DNA of 64,000 bases from Xanthomonas euroxanthea (GTDB lineage: Bacteria > Pseudomonadota > Gammaproteobacteria > Xanthomonadales > Xanthomonadaceae). The position numbers and the translations under genes are program-made. Positions 42,906-51,918 of this stretch are shown one piece after another; position 1 is the stretch's first letter, and the number at the start of each line of letters is the position of its first letter. The notes under the pieces are model-generated. The model ran no database searches. It was not told the DNA's origin and saw only the letters and a program-made list of their open reading frames with translations. The stretch is taken from NCBI RefSeq assembly GCF_900476395.1, contig NZ_UIHB01000002.1, forward strand, positions 1-64,000. The letters are read 5' to 3'.

Positions 42906-44213
42906 TCAAGCGCGTTTGCCGCGCTTGCGGATCGGGGTGACGGTGGCCGGATCGCGGCTGCCCACCGGGTCGGCATCGTAGCGAGCGATGAATTCGCGCA
43001 CCTGCGGGTACACCACTTCGCGCCAGCGGCGGCCGCTGAAGATACCGTAGTGGCCGGCACCTTCCACCACCAGATGGCGGCGATGCGCCGCGTCGATCCC
43101 GGTGCACAGATCGTGCACCGCTTCGGTCTGGCCGAGGCCGGCGATATCGTCCAGTTCGCCTTCGATGCTGAGCAGCGCGGTGTTGCGGATCGCCGAGGGC
43201 TTGACCAGCTGGCCATCCACTTTCCACTTGCCCTGCGGCAGCAGGAAGTCCTGGAACACCACGCGAATGGTGTCCAGGTAATACTCGGCCGGCATGTCGA
43301 GCACGGCGTTGTATTCGTCGTAGAACTGCCGGTGCGCCTGCGCGTCCTGCAGATCGCCCTTGACCAGGTCGGTGTAGAAATCCCAGTGCGACATCACGTG
43401 CCGATTGGGGTTCATCGACAGGAAGCCGGCGTGCTGCAGGAAGCCCGGATACACCTGCCGGCCATGGCCCGGATACGGGAACGGCACGGTGTGGATCAGG
43501 TTGTTCTGGAACCACTCGATGCCGTTCTCGGTAGCCAGGTTGTTGACCTGGGTCGGGCTGCGGCGCGCATCGATCGGCCCGCCCATCATCACCAGCGAGC
43601 GCGGCGTGGGCTCATCGTTGGTGGCCATCAGCGACACCGCCGCAAGCACCGGCACGGTGGGCTGGCACACGCTCACCACGTGCAGGCGCTCGGCGCCGAT
43701 GTGACGGATGAACTCCTGGATGTAGTTGATGTAGTCCTCGAGCCGGAAGGCACCGGCTTCCAGCGGCACCATGCGCGCGTCCACCCAGTCGGTCACGTAG
43801 ACCTTGTGGTTGCGCAGCAGCGTGCGCACGGTGTCGCGCAGCAGGGTGGCGTGGTGGCCGGACAACGGCGCCACCACCAGCACGGCCGGCTGTTGCTTCA
43901 TCGTGCCGATCAACTCGACATGGTCGCTGAAACGCTTGAAGCGCAGCAGGCGGCAGAACGGCTTGCTCAGCACTTCACGTTCGATGATCGGCAGCGAGTG
44001 GCCGTCGACCTCGACATCGTCCAGCGCCCAGGCCGGCTTTTCGTACTCCTTGCCCAGTCGATGGAACAGCTCATTGCTGGCCGCCATGCGTTCGGCGCCC
44101 GGGAGCGAGGCCCACAGACTGTCGGGGTCGGAAAACATCTTGGCGTTCGCCTGGGCCTGGTGCACCCAAGGCGCTAGCAGATTGCGGGTCAGCTCGTGCA
44201 ATTGATAAAGCAT
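42906..44213 (-). CDS. phaZ: Intracellular polyhydroxyalkanoate depolymerase
   Basis: 435-residue cytosolic enzyme that breaks stored polyhydroxybutyrate granules. Strong similarity by eye to Ralstonia eutropha PhaZ1: MLYQLHEL start, PLSGHHATLLRDTVRTLL, YVTDWVDARMVPLE, HVVSVCQPTVPVLAA. With this start the nucleophile Cys is residue 183, the same number as in R. eutropha (triad Cys183-Asp355-His388); the C-terminal His lies in GAGHYGIFSGRRW. An in-frame ATG at 44222 (MGG) has a weak AAGAG upstream and is the alternative. The basic tail is RKRGKRA. No phaC synthase gene is next to it. Confidence 0.93.
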   Translation of the reverse strand: MLYQLHELTRNLLAPWVHQAQANAKMFSDPDSLWASLPGAERMAASNELFHRLGKEYEKPAWALDDVEVDGHSLPIIEREVLSKPFCRLLRFKRFSDHVELIGTMKQQPAVLVVAPLSGHHATLLRDTVRTLLRNHKVYVTDWVDARMVPLEAGAFRLEDYINYIQEFIRHIGAERLHVVSVCQPTVPVLAAVSLMATNDEPTPRSLVMMGGPIDARRSPTQVNNLATENGIEWFQNNLIHTVPFPYPGHGRQVYPGFLQHAGFLSMNPNRHVMSHWDFYTDLVKGDLQDAQAHRQFYDEYNAVLDMPAEYYLDTIRVVFQDFLLPQGKWKVDGQLVKPSAIRNTALLSIEGELDDIAGLGQTEAVHDLCTGIDAAHRRHLVVEGAGHYGIFSGRRWREVVYPQVREFIARYDADPVGSRDPATVTPIRKRGKRA

Positions 44214-44222
44214 TCCACCCAT

Positions 44223-44636
44223 CCGTGCGGCTCTTTGCTGCCGCGCAGCATACCCCCTTTGGCGCATTTGCACCTTAATGGGGCTGCGGACGGTAGAGGC
44301 TGTCATCCAAGCTGTGGCAGGCGCGAGCGCCCTGATTTGCCGCGATTTTACGTTGCCGCCATCGGAGATACGTCGGACGACGGCGCCGCGCTGGAAGTGC
44401 GCGTTCTCGCAGAGCCGTGCGGACTGCCTGGCAGGCTCCTCTGCCTGCGGGGAGGGGCGAGGGGGGAGGCCCACACGCACTCAACTTCCACCAGGCTTCG
44501 TGCGTACCCTCATCTGCCCCTGCGGGGCACCTTCTCCCGGCGGGAGAAGGAAGTAAGGCCGCTTTCTTGGTGGCGGGAGGGCGCGCGGCGAAGCCACTCG
44601 CCTCGCCATGTGTGCCTCAGCCGGCCAACGTCCTGC
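44223..44636. other. 414-bp intergenic region with a dispersed hairpin element
   Basis: Contains the ccctcatctgcccc...gggagaagg element at 44507-44550, an inverted copy of the one at 23506-23551. Upstream of phaZ on its strand, its promoter should be here. Translated frames are low-complexity; I find no gene. Confidence 0.6.
44507..44550. repeat. Dispersed hairpin element, second copy
   Basis: accctcatctgcccctgcgg...cccggcgggagaagg matches the reverse complement of 23506-23551 at about 40 of 45 positions. It contains two nested stems (gcccc/ggggc and ccttctccc/gggagaagg). Confidence 0.75.
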
Positions 44637-45239
44637 TCAGCCGCGCTCCAACGCAGACGCCTCATCGGCCAATTGCGGCGACAACCAGCAGTGCGAACCG
44701 AGTGCAGCAAACCCCACGCCGGCGAAGCGGCGCCGATACCAGCGCGCCGGCCGCGCCTGAAAACCCTCGTGGTCGCCCTCGAAGGCGTCTTCTTCGGCAA
44801 ATGTCTCCAGAAACGCCACGCCCGCGCACATCTCGGCCAGCCCCGGCAGCCCCTGGTTGAACTCGCGGGTGGGCACGTAATGCAGCACGTCCGAGCAGAT
44901 CAGCAGATCCACCGGCGCGCAGGGGCGCAGCCAGGCGAAATCGCCGAAGCGGGCAGGATGGATCTGCCGGCTGCGCCCGTAACGCTGTACCGCATAGGCG
45001 CTGCTGTCGAAGCCCAGATAGCTCAGCCTGGGGCGCAAGGCCAACAATGGCGCGCGCCAGGCCGCCTCGCCACAACCGATATCCAGCACGCTGCGGATCG
45101 GGCGCTCCAGGTAGTACTCGGCCTGGCTCACCGCCAGTGCGACCTTGCGTCGCAGGCGCGCAGGGTCGGCCAGCCCCGCATCCCTGTACCAGCGGCGGAA
45201 ATAGTGGGCGTCGTACTGCTTGTCGTCGGGTTCGGACAT
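44637..45239 (-). CDS. Class I SAM-dependent methyltransferase
   Basis: 200-residue methyltransferase: motif I VLDIGCGEAAWRAPL (residues about 52-66), then YLGFDSSAYAVQRYG, and DLLICSDVLHYV. A short variant resembling DREV/SpeE-type methyltransferases but not assignable. The ATG at 45239 (MSEPDDKQYDAHY) is preferred; in-frame ATGs at 45260 and 45287 would add 7 or 16 basic residues. It lies upstream of phaZ on the same strand with a 423-bp gap. It is divergent from the hemJ-like gene, whose start is 75 bp away. Confidence 0.82.
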   Translation of the reverse strand: MSEPDDKQYDAHYFRRWYRDAGLADPARLRRKVALAVSQAEYYLERPIRSVLDIGCGEAAWRAPLLALRPRLSYLGFDSSAYAVQRYGRSRQIHPARFGDFAWLRPCAPVDLLICSDVLHYVPTREFNQGLPGLAEMCAGVAFLETFAEEDAFEGDHEGFQARPARWYRRRFAGVGFAALGSHCWLSPQLADEASALERG

Positions 45240-45313
45240 GGACTTCAGGTGCTTTCGCATGAGCGGATGGGTGAAAATGCGGGCCATCCTACGCCAGCCA
45301 GCGAAGCCAGCAC

Positions 45314-45760
45314 ATGACCCTGTACCTGTGGATCAAGACCTTCCATCTGTTGTTCGTCACTGCGTGGATGGCGGCGGTGTTCTACCTACCACGCATCCTG
45401 GTCAATATCGCCGAAGCCGGTGCCGAGCCTGCGGTACGCACACGCCTGGTGCTGATGGGGCGCCGCCTCTACAGATTCGGCCACAGCATGCTGGGCCTGG
45501 CGCTGCTGCTGGGCGCGGTGCTGTGGCAGGGCTATCGGGTGATTCCGGATTTTCCGACGATGGTGGCCGGTGGCTGGCTGCACGCAAAACTGTTTGCGGT
45601 GGCCTTGATCCTGGCGCATTACATCGTGGCCGGGCGCTGGTTGAAGGGCGTGGATCAGGGCCGCAGCCTGCCCAGCGGTCGCGCGCTGCGGCTGTTCAAT
45701 GAAGTGCCGGTGGTGTTGCTGGTCGCGGTCATCTGGCTGGTGCTGGCCAAGCCGTTCTGA
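45314..45760 (+). CDS. hemJ: HemJ-like protoporphyrinogen oxidase (UPF0093/CopD-type)
   Basis: 148-residue integral membrane protein with about four helices. H11 in LWIKTFHLLFV and the H90/K92/H102 set (WLHAKLFAV..HY) match the conserved His/Lys of HemJ, which oxidises protoporphyrinogen IX in heme synthesis. The family merges with CopD copper-resistance proteins, so a copper function cannot be excluded, but the short single-domain length favours HemJ. Start ATG 45314. Confidence 0.78.
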   Translation: MTLYLWIKTFHLLFVTAWMAAVFYLPRILVNIAEAGAEPAVRTRLVLMGRRLYRFGHSMLGLALLLGAVLWQGYRVIPDFPTMVAGGWLHAKLFAVALILAHYIVAGRWLKGVDQGRSLPSGRALRLFNEVPVVLLVAVIWLVLAKPF

Positions 45761-46156
45761 GCGTTGTTGAAGTACAGGCAGCGCGTGCGTTTGCCTGACG
45801 CAGTCGATGCGCCGCCGACGATGGTGATGCGACCCCGCGGGGTGCAGGCCGGCACCGCGCGCCGATGGAGGACATCACCTGGGCGCGCAGTGGCCGACAC
45901 GCATGGGAGACAAGCCGGGATCCGGCGACGTCTGCGGCCGCACACCTGGATCAACACCGCCAGGAACGCGAACGCGATCAGGATGAAGATCCAGTACAGC
46001 GCCCGCCTGCTGAGTACGACAAGCGCGCAGCAGGCGGCCTGCAACACCGGTGACAGGAGAGGCAGGGCTTATTGAGACCAGGTCCTTCCTCGATGACCAA
46101 TCGTCTTGCTGGCTGGCGATGGTGCACGCAGCACCATCGCCTCGACGTATCGCCGA
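45761..46156. other. 396-bp region with a possible gene remnant
   Basis: No complete gene is obvious. On the minus strand, about 45930-46010 reads LYWIFILIAFAFLAVLIQVCGRRRRR, a membrane helix with a basic flank and strongly G/C-third-position codons like real genes here. It could be the remnant or N-terminus of a small membrane protein, as the frame continues into low-complexity sequence. Confidence 0.35.
46115..46141 (-). terminator. Hairpin downstream of accA
   Basis: Perfect 11-bp stem (ggcgatggtgc/gcaccatcgcc) with loop acgca. Lies 16 bp past the accA stop on the minus strand. There is no T-run, so factor-independent termination is uncertain. Confidence 0.45.
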
Positions 46157-47116
46157 TCAGTTGCCTTCGTAGGCACCGTAGCTGCGCAGGCGCTCGTAAC
46201 GACGCTGCAGCAGGCCTTCGACCGGCAGCTTTTCCAGCGCTTCCAGCTCATTGAGCAACACGGCCTTGAGGCGCTTGCCCATCTGTTCGGGATTGCGATG
46301 CGCGCCGCCGGTGGGTTCGCGGATCACCTTGTCGACCAGGCCCAGGCCCTTCAGGCGCTTGGCGGTCAGGCCGAGCTGCTCGGCGGCGTCCTTGGCCTTG
46401 GCCGCGTCCTTCCACAGGATCGAAGCGCAGCCTTCGGGCGAGATCACCGAATAGGTGCCGTATTCCAGCATCAAGGTGCGGTCGCCCACGCCGATCGCCA
46501 GCGCGCCGCCGGAGCCGCCTTCGCCGATCACGGTGCAGATCACCGGCACTTTCAGTTCGGCCATCTCCAGCAGGTTGCGCGCGATCGCTTCGGACTGGCC
46601 GCGTTCCTCGGCACCGATACCGGGGTAGGCGCCCGGGGTGTCGATGAAGGTCAGCAGCGGCAGGCGGAAACGCTCGGCCAGCTTCATCAGGCGCAGCGCC
46701 TTGCGGTAGCCCTCCGGACGCGGCATGCCGAAGTTGCGGGCGACCTTGCTCTTGGTGTCGCGGCCCTTCTGGTGACCGATGATCACCACCGCGCGGCCAT
46801 CGATGCGGCCCAGGCCCCCGACGATCGCCTTGTCGTCGGCATAGGCGCGGTCGCCGGCCAGTTCCTGGAATTCGTCGCAGATGGTGTTGATGTAGTCCAG
46901 CGTGTACGGGCGCTGCGGATGGCGCGCCAGCTGCGAGACCTGCCAGGCCGACAGGTCGCGGAAGATCTGTGCGGTACGCACGCGCAGCTTGTCGCGCAGC
47001 GCACGCACCTCGGTGTCCACGTTGACTGCAGGACCGGTACTGGCCTTGCGCAGTTCCTGGATCTTTGCTTCCAGATCGGCGATGGGTTGCTCGAAGTCGA
47101 GGTAGTTAGGATTCAT
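46157..47116 (-). CDS. accA: Acetyl-CoA carboxylase carboxyltransferase subunit alpha
   Basis: 319-residue subunit that with AccD transfers CO2 from biotin to acetyl-CoA, the committed step of fatty acid synthesis. Typical motifs: [11 protein letters not shown] start, [56 protein letters not shown], and [15 protein letters not shown]. Standard length. It follows dnaE by 156 bp containing a repeat. Essential gene. Confidence 0.98.
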   Translation of the reverse strand: MNPNYLDFEQPIADLEAKIQELRKASTGPAVNVDTEVRALRDKLRVRTAQIFRDLSAWQVSQLARHPQRPYTLDYINTICDEFQELAGDRAYADDKAIVGGLGRIDGRAVVIIGHQKGRDTKSKVARNFGMPRPEGYRKALRLMKLAERFRLPLLTFIDTPGAYPGIGAEERGQSEAIARNLLEMAELKVPVICTVIGEGGSGGALAIGVGDRTLMLEYGTYSVISPEGCASILWKDAAKAKDAAEQLGLTAKRLKGLGLVDKVIREPTGGAHRNPEQMGKRLKAVLLNELEALEKLPVEGLLQRRYERLRSYGAYEGN

Positions 47117-47187
47117 GCAGTGGTGTCGTCGACGTAAGGCGGGGAGTGTAGCCGAATGCGTCCGATGAACCCGTACGGTGGGGTTAG

Positions 47188-47272
47188 GAGAATCGGGAAT
47201 CGGGAATGGGGAATCAAAGCAGGGCGGATGGCGGCCTCGCTTTTGCGATTCCCCATTCCCGACTCCCCATCC
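47188..47272. repeat. Inverted GGGAATC-type repeat pair between dnaE and accA
   Basis: Left 47188-47215 (gagaatcgggaatcgggaat...) and right 47247-47272 (gattccccattcccgactcc...) are near-perfect complements separated by 31 bp. The right block stops at the dnaE stop codon (47273). Confidence 0.85.
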
Positions 47273-50200
47273 TCAAGCCCACGGAGGGCTGTACTTGATC
47301 TTCAAGGTCCGCACTGCGGGGTCGGCACGCAGGTTGTCCATCAGCTGCTGGTCGATCCGCACCGAGTGGCTGCCGTTGAGGTCGAGCATGCCGGCCACGC
47401 CACCGGTCGGGGCGCGCAGCAGCAGGTCCAGGCGCAGGGGGGTCTTGCCGGGGCGGTGCTTGGCCAGCAGCGCGTCGATGCGCTTCCAGGCCTGTTTCTC
47501 GCGCAGGTCCAGGCGCAGCGACAGGCGTTGTGCGTGGTCGGCGCAGATCTGCTCGTAGTCCCAGCATTGGCGGATGCGCAGGCTGTAGCCGCCGTTGAAT
47601 TCGTCCTCGCGCAGGCCGCCCTTGACGATCAGGATGCGGTCGCGGGTGAGCAGATGCCCGAACTCGGCCATCGCATCGGAGAACGCGCTGCATTCGACCC
47701 GGCCACGGCCGTCTTCGAGCTGCACGAACACCTGGCTGTCGCCCTTGCGCCGCACGCCGATCACCTGGCCGGCCAGGATCGCGCTGACTTCCGGGCGCCA
47801 GGCGCGTTTTTCGCCATCGCCACCGCCGCCACCGCCGCGTTGTTGCGAGGCGAGGATCTTCTCCAGCGCGCCCAGGTCGCAGCCGACCAGCTCGCGTACT
47901 TCGTCGCGGTGCGGGTCGAACGGGTGACCGCTGAGATAGAAGCCCAGCGTTTCGCGCTCGCCGGTGAGCAACTGGCCCAGCGGCCATTCCTTGCTTTCGG
48001 GCAGGTCCAGACGCAGCGCCGGTGCGCTCGGGTCCGGCCCGCCGAACAGCGAGTTCTGGCCCGAGGCGCGTTCGCGCGCCAACTGCTCGGTGGCCTTGAC
48101 CACTTCCGGCAGCTGCAGCATCAGCGAGGCGCGGTTCTTGCCCAGCCCGTCCATCGCGCCGGCGTTGATCATCGCTTCCAGCGTGCGCCGGTTGAGCTTG
48201 GCGGTGCCCACGCGCGTGCAGAAATCCAGCAAGGTGGTGTAGGGGCCGCCGCGCTGGCGTTCTTCGACGATCGCCTCGCAGGCGCCCTGGCCGACACCCT
48301 TGATCGCGCCCAGGCCGTACTGGATGGTGTCCGGGCTGGCGGCCTCGAACATGTAGGCCGACTCGTTGACGCGCGGTGGCTTGACGGTCAGGCCAAGATT
48401 GCGCACCTCGTCGAGAAAGCCCACCACCTTGTCGGTGTTGTCCATGTCCGAGGACAGCGTCGCGGCCATGAATTCGGCCGGGTAATGCCGTTTCAGCCAG
48501 GCGGTCTGGTAGCTGACCAGCGCGTAGGCGGCGGCGTGCGACTTGTTGAAGCCGTAGCCGGCGAACTTCTCCATCAGGTCGAAGATTTCGTCGGCCTTGG
48601 CCGCGCTCACTCCGCCCTTGGCCGCGCCTTCGCGGAAGATCTCGCGGTGCTTGGCCATTTCGGCCGGCACCTTCTTGCCCATCGCGCGGCGCAGCAGGTC
48701 GGCGCCGCCCAGCGAATAATCGCCGACGATCTGCGCCATCTGCATCACCTGCTCCTGGTACACCATGATGCCGTAGGTGTCCTTGAGGATGACTTCGGTG
48801 CGCGGATCCGGGTAGACGATCTCCTGCTGGCCGTGCTTGCGCGCGTTGAAGTCCGGGATCAGGTCCATCGGGCCGGGGCGGTACAGCGACACCAGCGCGA
48901 TCAGGTCTTCGAAACGGTCCGGGCGCGCGTCCTTGAGCAGGCGGCGCATGCCCGAGGATTCGAACTGGAACACCGCGCCGGTATTGCCCGAGGCGAATAC
49001 GCCCTTGTAGGTGGGGGCATCGTCGAGCGGAATGGCGCTGATGTCGACCGGGTCGATGCCGGCGCGTGCGTGGCGCACGTTGATCGCCTTGACCGCCCAA
49101 TCGATGATGGTCAGCGTGCGCAGGCCGAGGAAGTCGAACTTGACCAGGCCGACCGCTTCGACGTCGTCCTTGTCGAACTGGGTGACCTGGTTCTTGCCGC
49201 GTCCGTCTTGGTCGTGTTCGGCGAACAGCGGGCAGAACTCGGAGAGCGGCTCGGGCGCGATCACCACGCCGCCGGCGTGCTTGCCGGCGTTGCGGGTGAG
49301 GTCCTCGAGCTGACGGGCCAGATCCATCAGGTCGCGTACGTCGTCCTCGACCTGGTAGCGCTGGATCAGGTCCGGCGAGGCCATCTCCGAGTCCTTGCCT
49401 TCGCCCATCGCATCCTTGAGCGTGATGCCCAGGATGTTGGGGATCAGCTTGGCGACGCTGTCAACCAGACCGTAGCTGAAGCCGAGCACGCGCCCGGCGT
49501 CGCGCACCACCGCCTTGGCCGCCATGGTGCCGTAGGTGATGATCTGGCTGACCCGGTCGCGGCCGTACTTGCGCGCCACGTAGTCGATCACCTCGTCGCG
49601 GCGATCCATGCAGAAGTCGATGTCGAAGTCGGGCATCGACACGCGTTCCGGGTTGAGGAAGCGCTCGAACAGCAGGTTGTACGGCAGCGGATCCAGATCG
49701 GTGATCTGCAGCGCCCAGGCCACCAGCGAGCCGGCACCGGAACCGCGGCCCGGGCCGATCGGAATGCCCTGGTTCTTGCCCCACTGGATGAAGTCGGCCA
49801 CGATCAGGAAGTAGCCGGGAAAGCCCATCTTGATGATGGTGTCCAGCTCGAATTCCAGCCGGTCGACATAGTCCTGGCGGGTCTTGCCGGGCGCGATCGG
49901 GTTCTTTTCCAGGCGTGCGGCCAGGCCCGCGCGCGACTGGCTGCGGATCCAGCTGTCCAGCGTCTCGTCTTCCGGCACCGGGTAGGCGGGCAGGAAGTAG
50001 GTACCCAGGCGCATCTCGATGTTGCAGCGCTGTGCCAGCGCCAGCGTGTTGTCGATCGCGTCGGGCACGTCGGCGAACAGCGCGGCCATTTCGTCGCCGG
50101 ACTTCAGGTATTGCTGGTCGCTGTAGTCGCGCGGACGTTTGGGATCGTCGAGCACGCGGCCGGAGGAAATGCACACCCGCGCCTCGTGGGCATTGAAGTC

Positions 50201-50860
50201 GCTGGCGTACAGGAAGCGCACATCGTTGCTGGCCACCACCGGCAGGCCGCGCACACCGGCCGCATGCAGCGCGAACTGGTTGAAGCGTTCCTCGCCCTCG
50301 CGCCCGGTGCGGGTCAGTTCCAGGTGCAGGCCATCGCCGAACACGCGCTGCCAGTCGGCCAGTTGCTGCTCGGCCAGGTCGGCGCGGCCCTCGCCGAACA
50401 GGCGCCCGGCCAGGCTGTCACGCCCGGCCAGGGCGAACAGGTTGGCGTGGCCGCTCTGCAGCCACTCCGGGTGGATCGCCACGCCGCCTTCGGGGCGGTG
50501 GCCTTCCATCCAGGCGCGGGTCAGCAGGCGCGACAGGCTCAGGTAGCCTTCGCGGTCCCGGCACAGCAGGGTCATGCGCCAGGGCGTCATGTCCGGGGTG
50601 GCGATCATCACGTCGGCGCCGGCGATCGGCTTGATGCCCACGCCTTCGGCGGCCTTGTAGAACTTGACCAGCGCGAACAGGTTGTTGAGGTCGGTGACCG
50701 CCAGCGCGGGCATGTCGAGTTCGACCGCGCGGCTCAGCAGGTTGGCCTGCTTGGCCTTTTTCGGGTCAGCCTGATCCGGTTTCTCGGGCACACGGATGGT
50801 GGAATCCGCCAGCGAGAACTCGGTGTGGACGTGCAGATGGACGAAGCGGGAAGTGGACAT
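47273..50860 (-). CDS. dnaE: DNA polymerase III subunit alpha
   Basis: 1,195-residue replicative polymerase. PHP domain from residue 1 ([16 protein letters not shown]), palm with the catalytic acidic motif [13 protein letters not shown], the polymerase fingers ([40 protein letters not shown] as [13 protein letters not shown]), then HhH and OB domains. The ATG at 50860 ([14 protein letters not shown]) matches the family start; the longer in-frame frame adds non-conserved sequence. An 8-residue Gly-rich insert ([13 protein letters not shown]) lies near residue 1,010. Usual neighbour order rnhB-dnaE-accA. Confidence 0.98.
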   Translation of the reverse strand: [1195 protein letters not shown]

Positions 50861-51148
50861 GCGAGACCGGAATAATGCGTGGTCAGGGTAGCGAGCGTGG
50901 TCGGGTCGAACAAGGCTTGACAGCGCCGGCGCAGGGCCGCGGCCAGCTGCCACGGGGGCTGGGCGGTGCGGCCGATTCAGGCTTTGGCTAGCTGCGCGCA
51001 GCGCGACGGTGGCGATTGCGCGGATCGGCAGGCGTGCGGGGCTGCGTGTGCGGGACGCGACGCTCCAGACCATGGCCGCAGCGGCGGCATGCACGCCAAG
51101 CGAAGGAGGACGCCATTACCGTTTCAGGTTCGCCCGGAGGGCGGTCGA

Positions 51149-51874
51149 TCAGTCGGCCAGCAGCAGGTCATCGGCCGGGGCCGCGCAGGGCACGTCCCAC
51201 GGCGACTGCGTCGCCTCGATGCCCAACGCACGCCGCACCGGGGCGAAGCTGCGGCGGTGCTGCGGGCAGGGTCCGTGGCTGCGCAGCGCGGCCAGATGCA
51301 CCGGCGTGGCGTAGCCCTTGTGCTGGTCGAAGCGGTATTCCGGATGCTGGGCGTGCAGGGCGTGCATCAGGCGGTCGCGGGTGACCTTGGCCACGATCGA
51401 GGCGGCCATGATGGCGCGATCGAGCGCATCGCCGCCGATCAAGGCCTCGGCCGGGCAGGGCAGGCCCTTGGGCACCCGGTTGCCGTCGATGCGCGCAAAC
51501 CCGGCCACATGCGCCACGCCCTCCACCGCACGCCGCATGCCCAGCATGGTCGCCTGGTAGATGTTGATGCGGTCGATCTCCTCGCTGTCGATCAGCACCA
51601 CCGACCACGCCAGCGCCCGCTCGACGATGCGCGCATACAACTGCTCGCGCCGCTGCGCGCTCAGCTGCTTGGAATCGTCCAGCCCGTTGATGCGCGGCTT
51701 GCTCGGGTCGAACACCACCGCCGCCACCGCCACCGGCCCGGCAAGCGGGCCGCGGCCCGCTTCGTCGACACCGGCAATCAAACGCGAATCGGGAATCGGG
51801 ACTGGGGAATCGTGAAAAAGCGCGTCCTGCGCCGTCGGAACGAGAACGGCACCGTGGGAAGTTAAGCGCTTCAC
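51149..51874 (-). CDS. rnhB: Ribonuclease HII with repeat-derived N-terminal extension
   Basis: 241-residue enzyme that removes ribonucleotides from DNA-RNA hybrids. Core starts at [18 protein letters not shown] with the DEDD acids (D36-like, E37-like) and DSKQLS. The GTG at 51874 is the start: it overlaps the lpxB stop (GTGA) and an AGGAG lies 7 bases upstream on the minus strand. Residues 1-30 precede the conserved core, and 22-30 (DSPVPIPDS) are translated from the dispersed GGGAATC repeat at 51786-51812. Confidence 0.93.
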   Translation of the reverse strand: MKRLTSHGAVLVPTAQDALFHDSPVPIPDSRLIAGVDEAGRGPLAGPVAVAAVVFDPSKPRINGLDDSKQLSAQRREQLYARIVERALAWSVVLIDSEEIDRINIYQATMLGMRRAVEGVAHVAGFARIDGNRVPKGLPCPAEALIGGDALDRAIMAASIVAKVTRDRLMHALHAQHPEYRFDQHKGYATPVHLAALRSHGPCPQHRRSFAPVRRALGIEATQSPWDVPCAAPADDLLLAD

Positions 51875-51918
51875 GACCCGGCTCCTGCCGATTCCCGGCT
51901 CCCGATTCCCGATTCCGG
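51786..51918. repeat. Inverted GGGAATC-type repeat pair spanning the lpxB/rnhB junction
   Basis: The C-rich block 51890-51918 encodes the last residues of LpxB ([10 protein letters not shown]) and the G-rich block 51786-51812 encodes part of the RnhB N-terminus. Together they are an inverted pair separated by 77 bp, including the overlapping stop/start codons. Confidence 0.85.

Noticed and set aside
45764-46075. 103-residue plus-strand open frame after hemJ
   Set aside because: No ribosome binding site, no domain and no hydrophobic pattern. The opposite strand in this area shows better codon use but is itself only a fragment.
47156-50875. 1,239-residue plus-strand open frame over dnaE
   Set aside because: Antisense of a conserved dnaE; composition is typical of reverse-strand translation (His, Gln, Arg, Val rich).
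50861-51094. Upstream extension of dnaE by 78 residues
   Set aside because: The longer frame is possible but the family begins at [15 protein letters not shown]; the extra sequence is low-complexity and Arg/Ala/Pro-rich.
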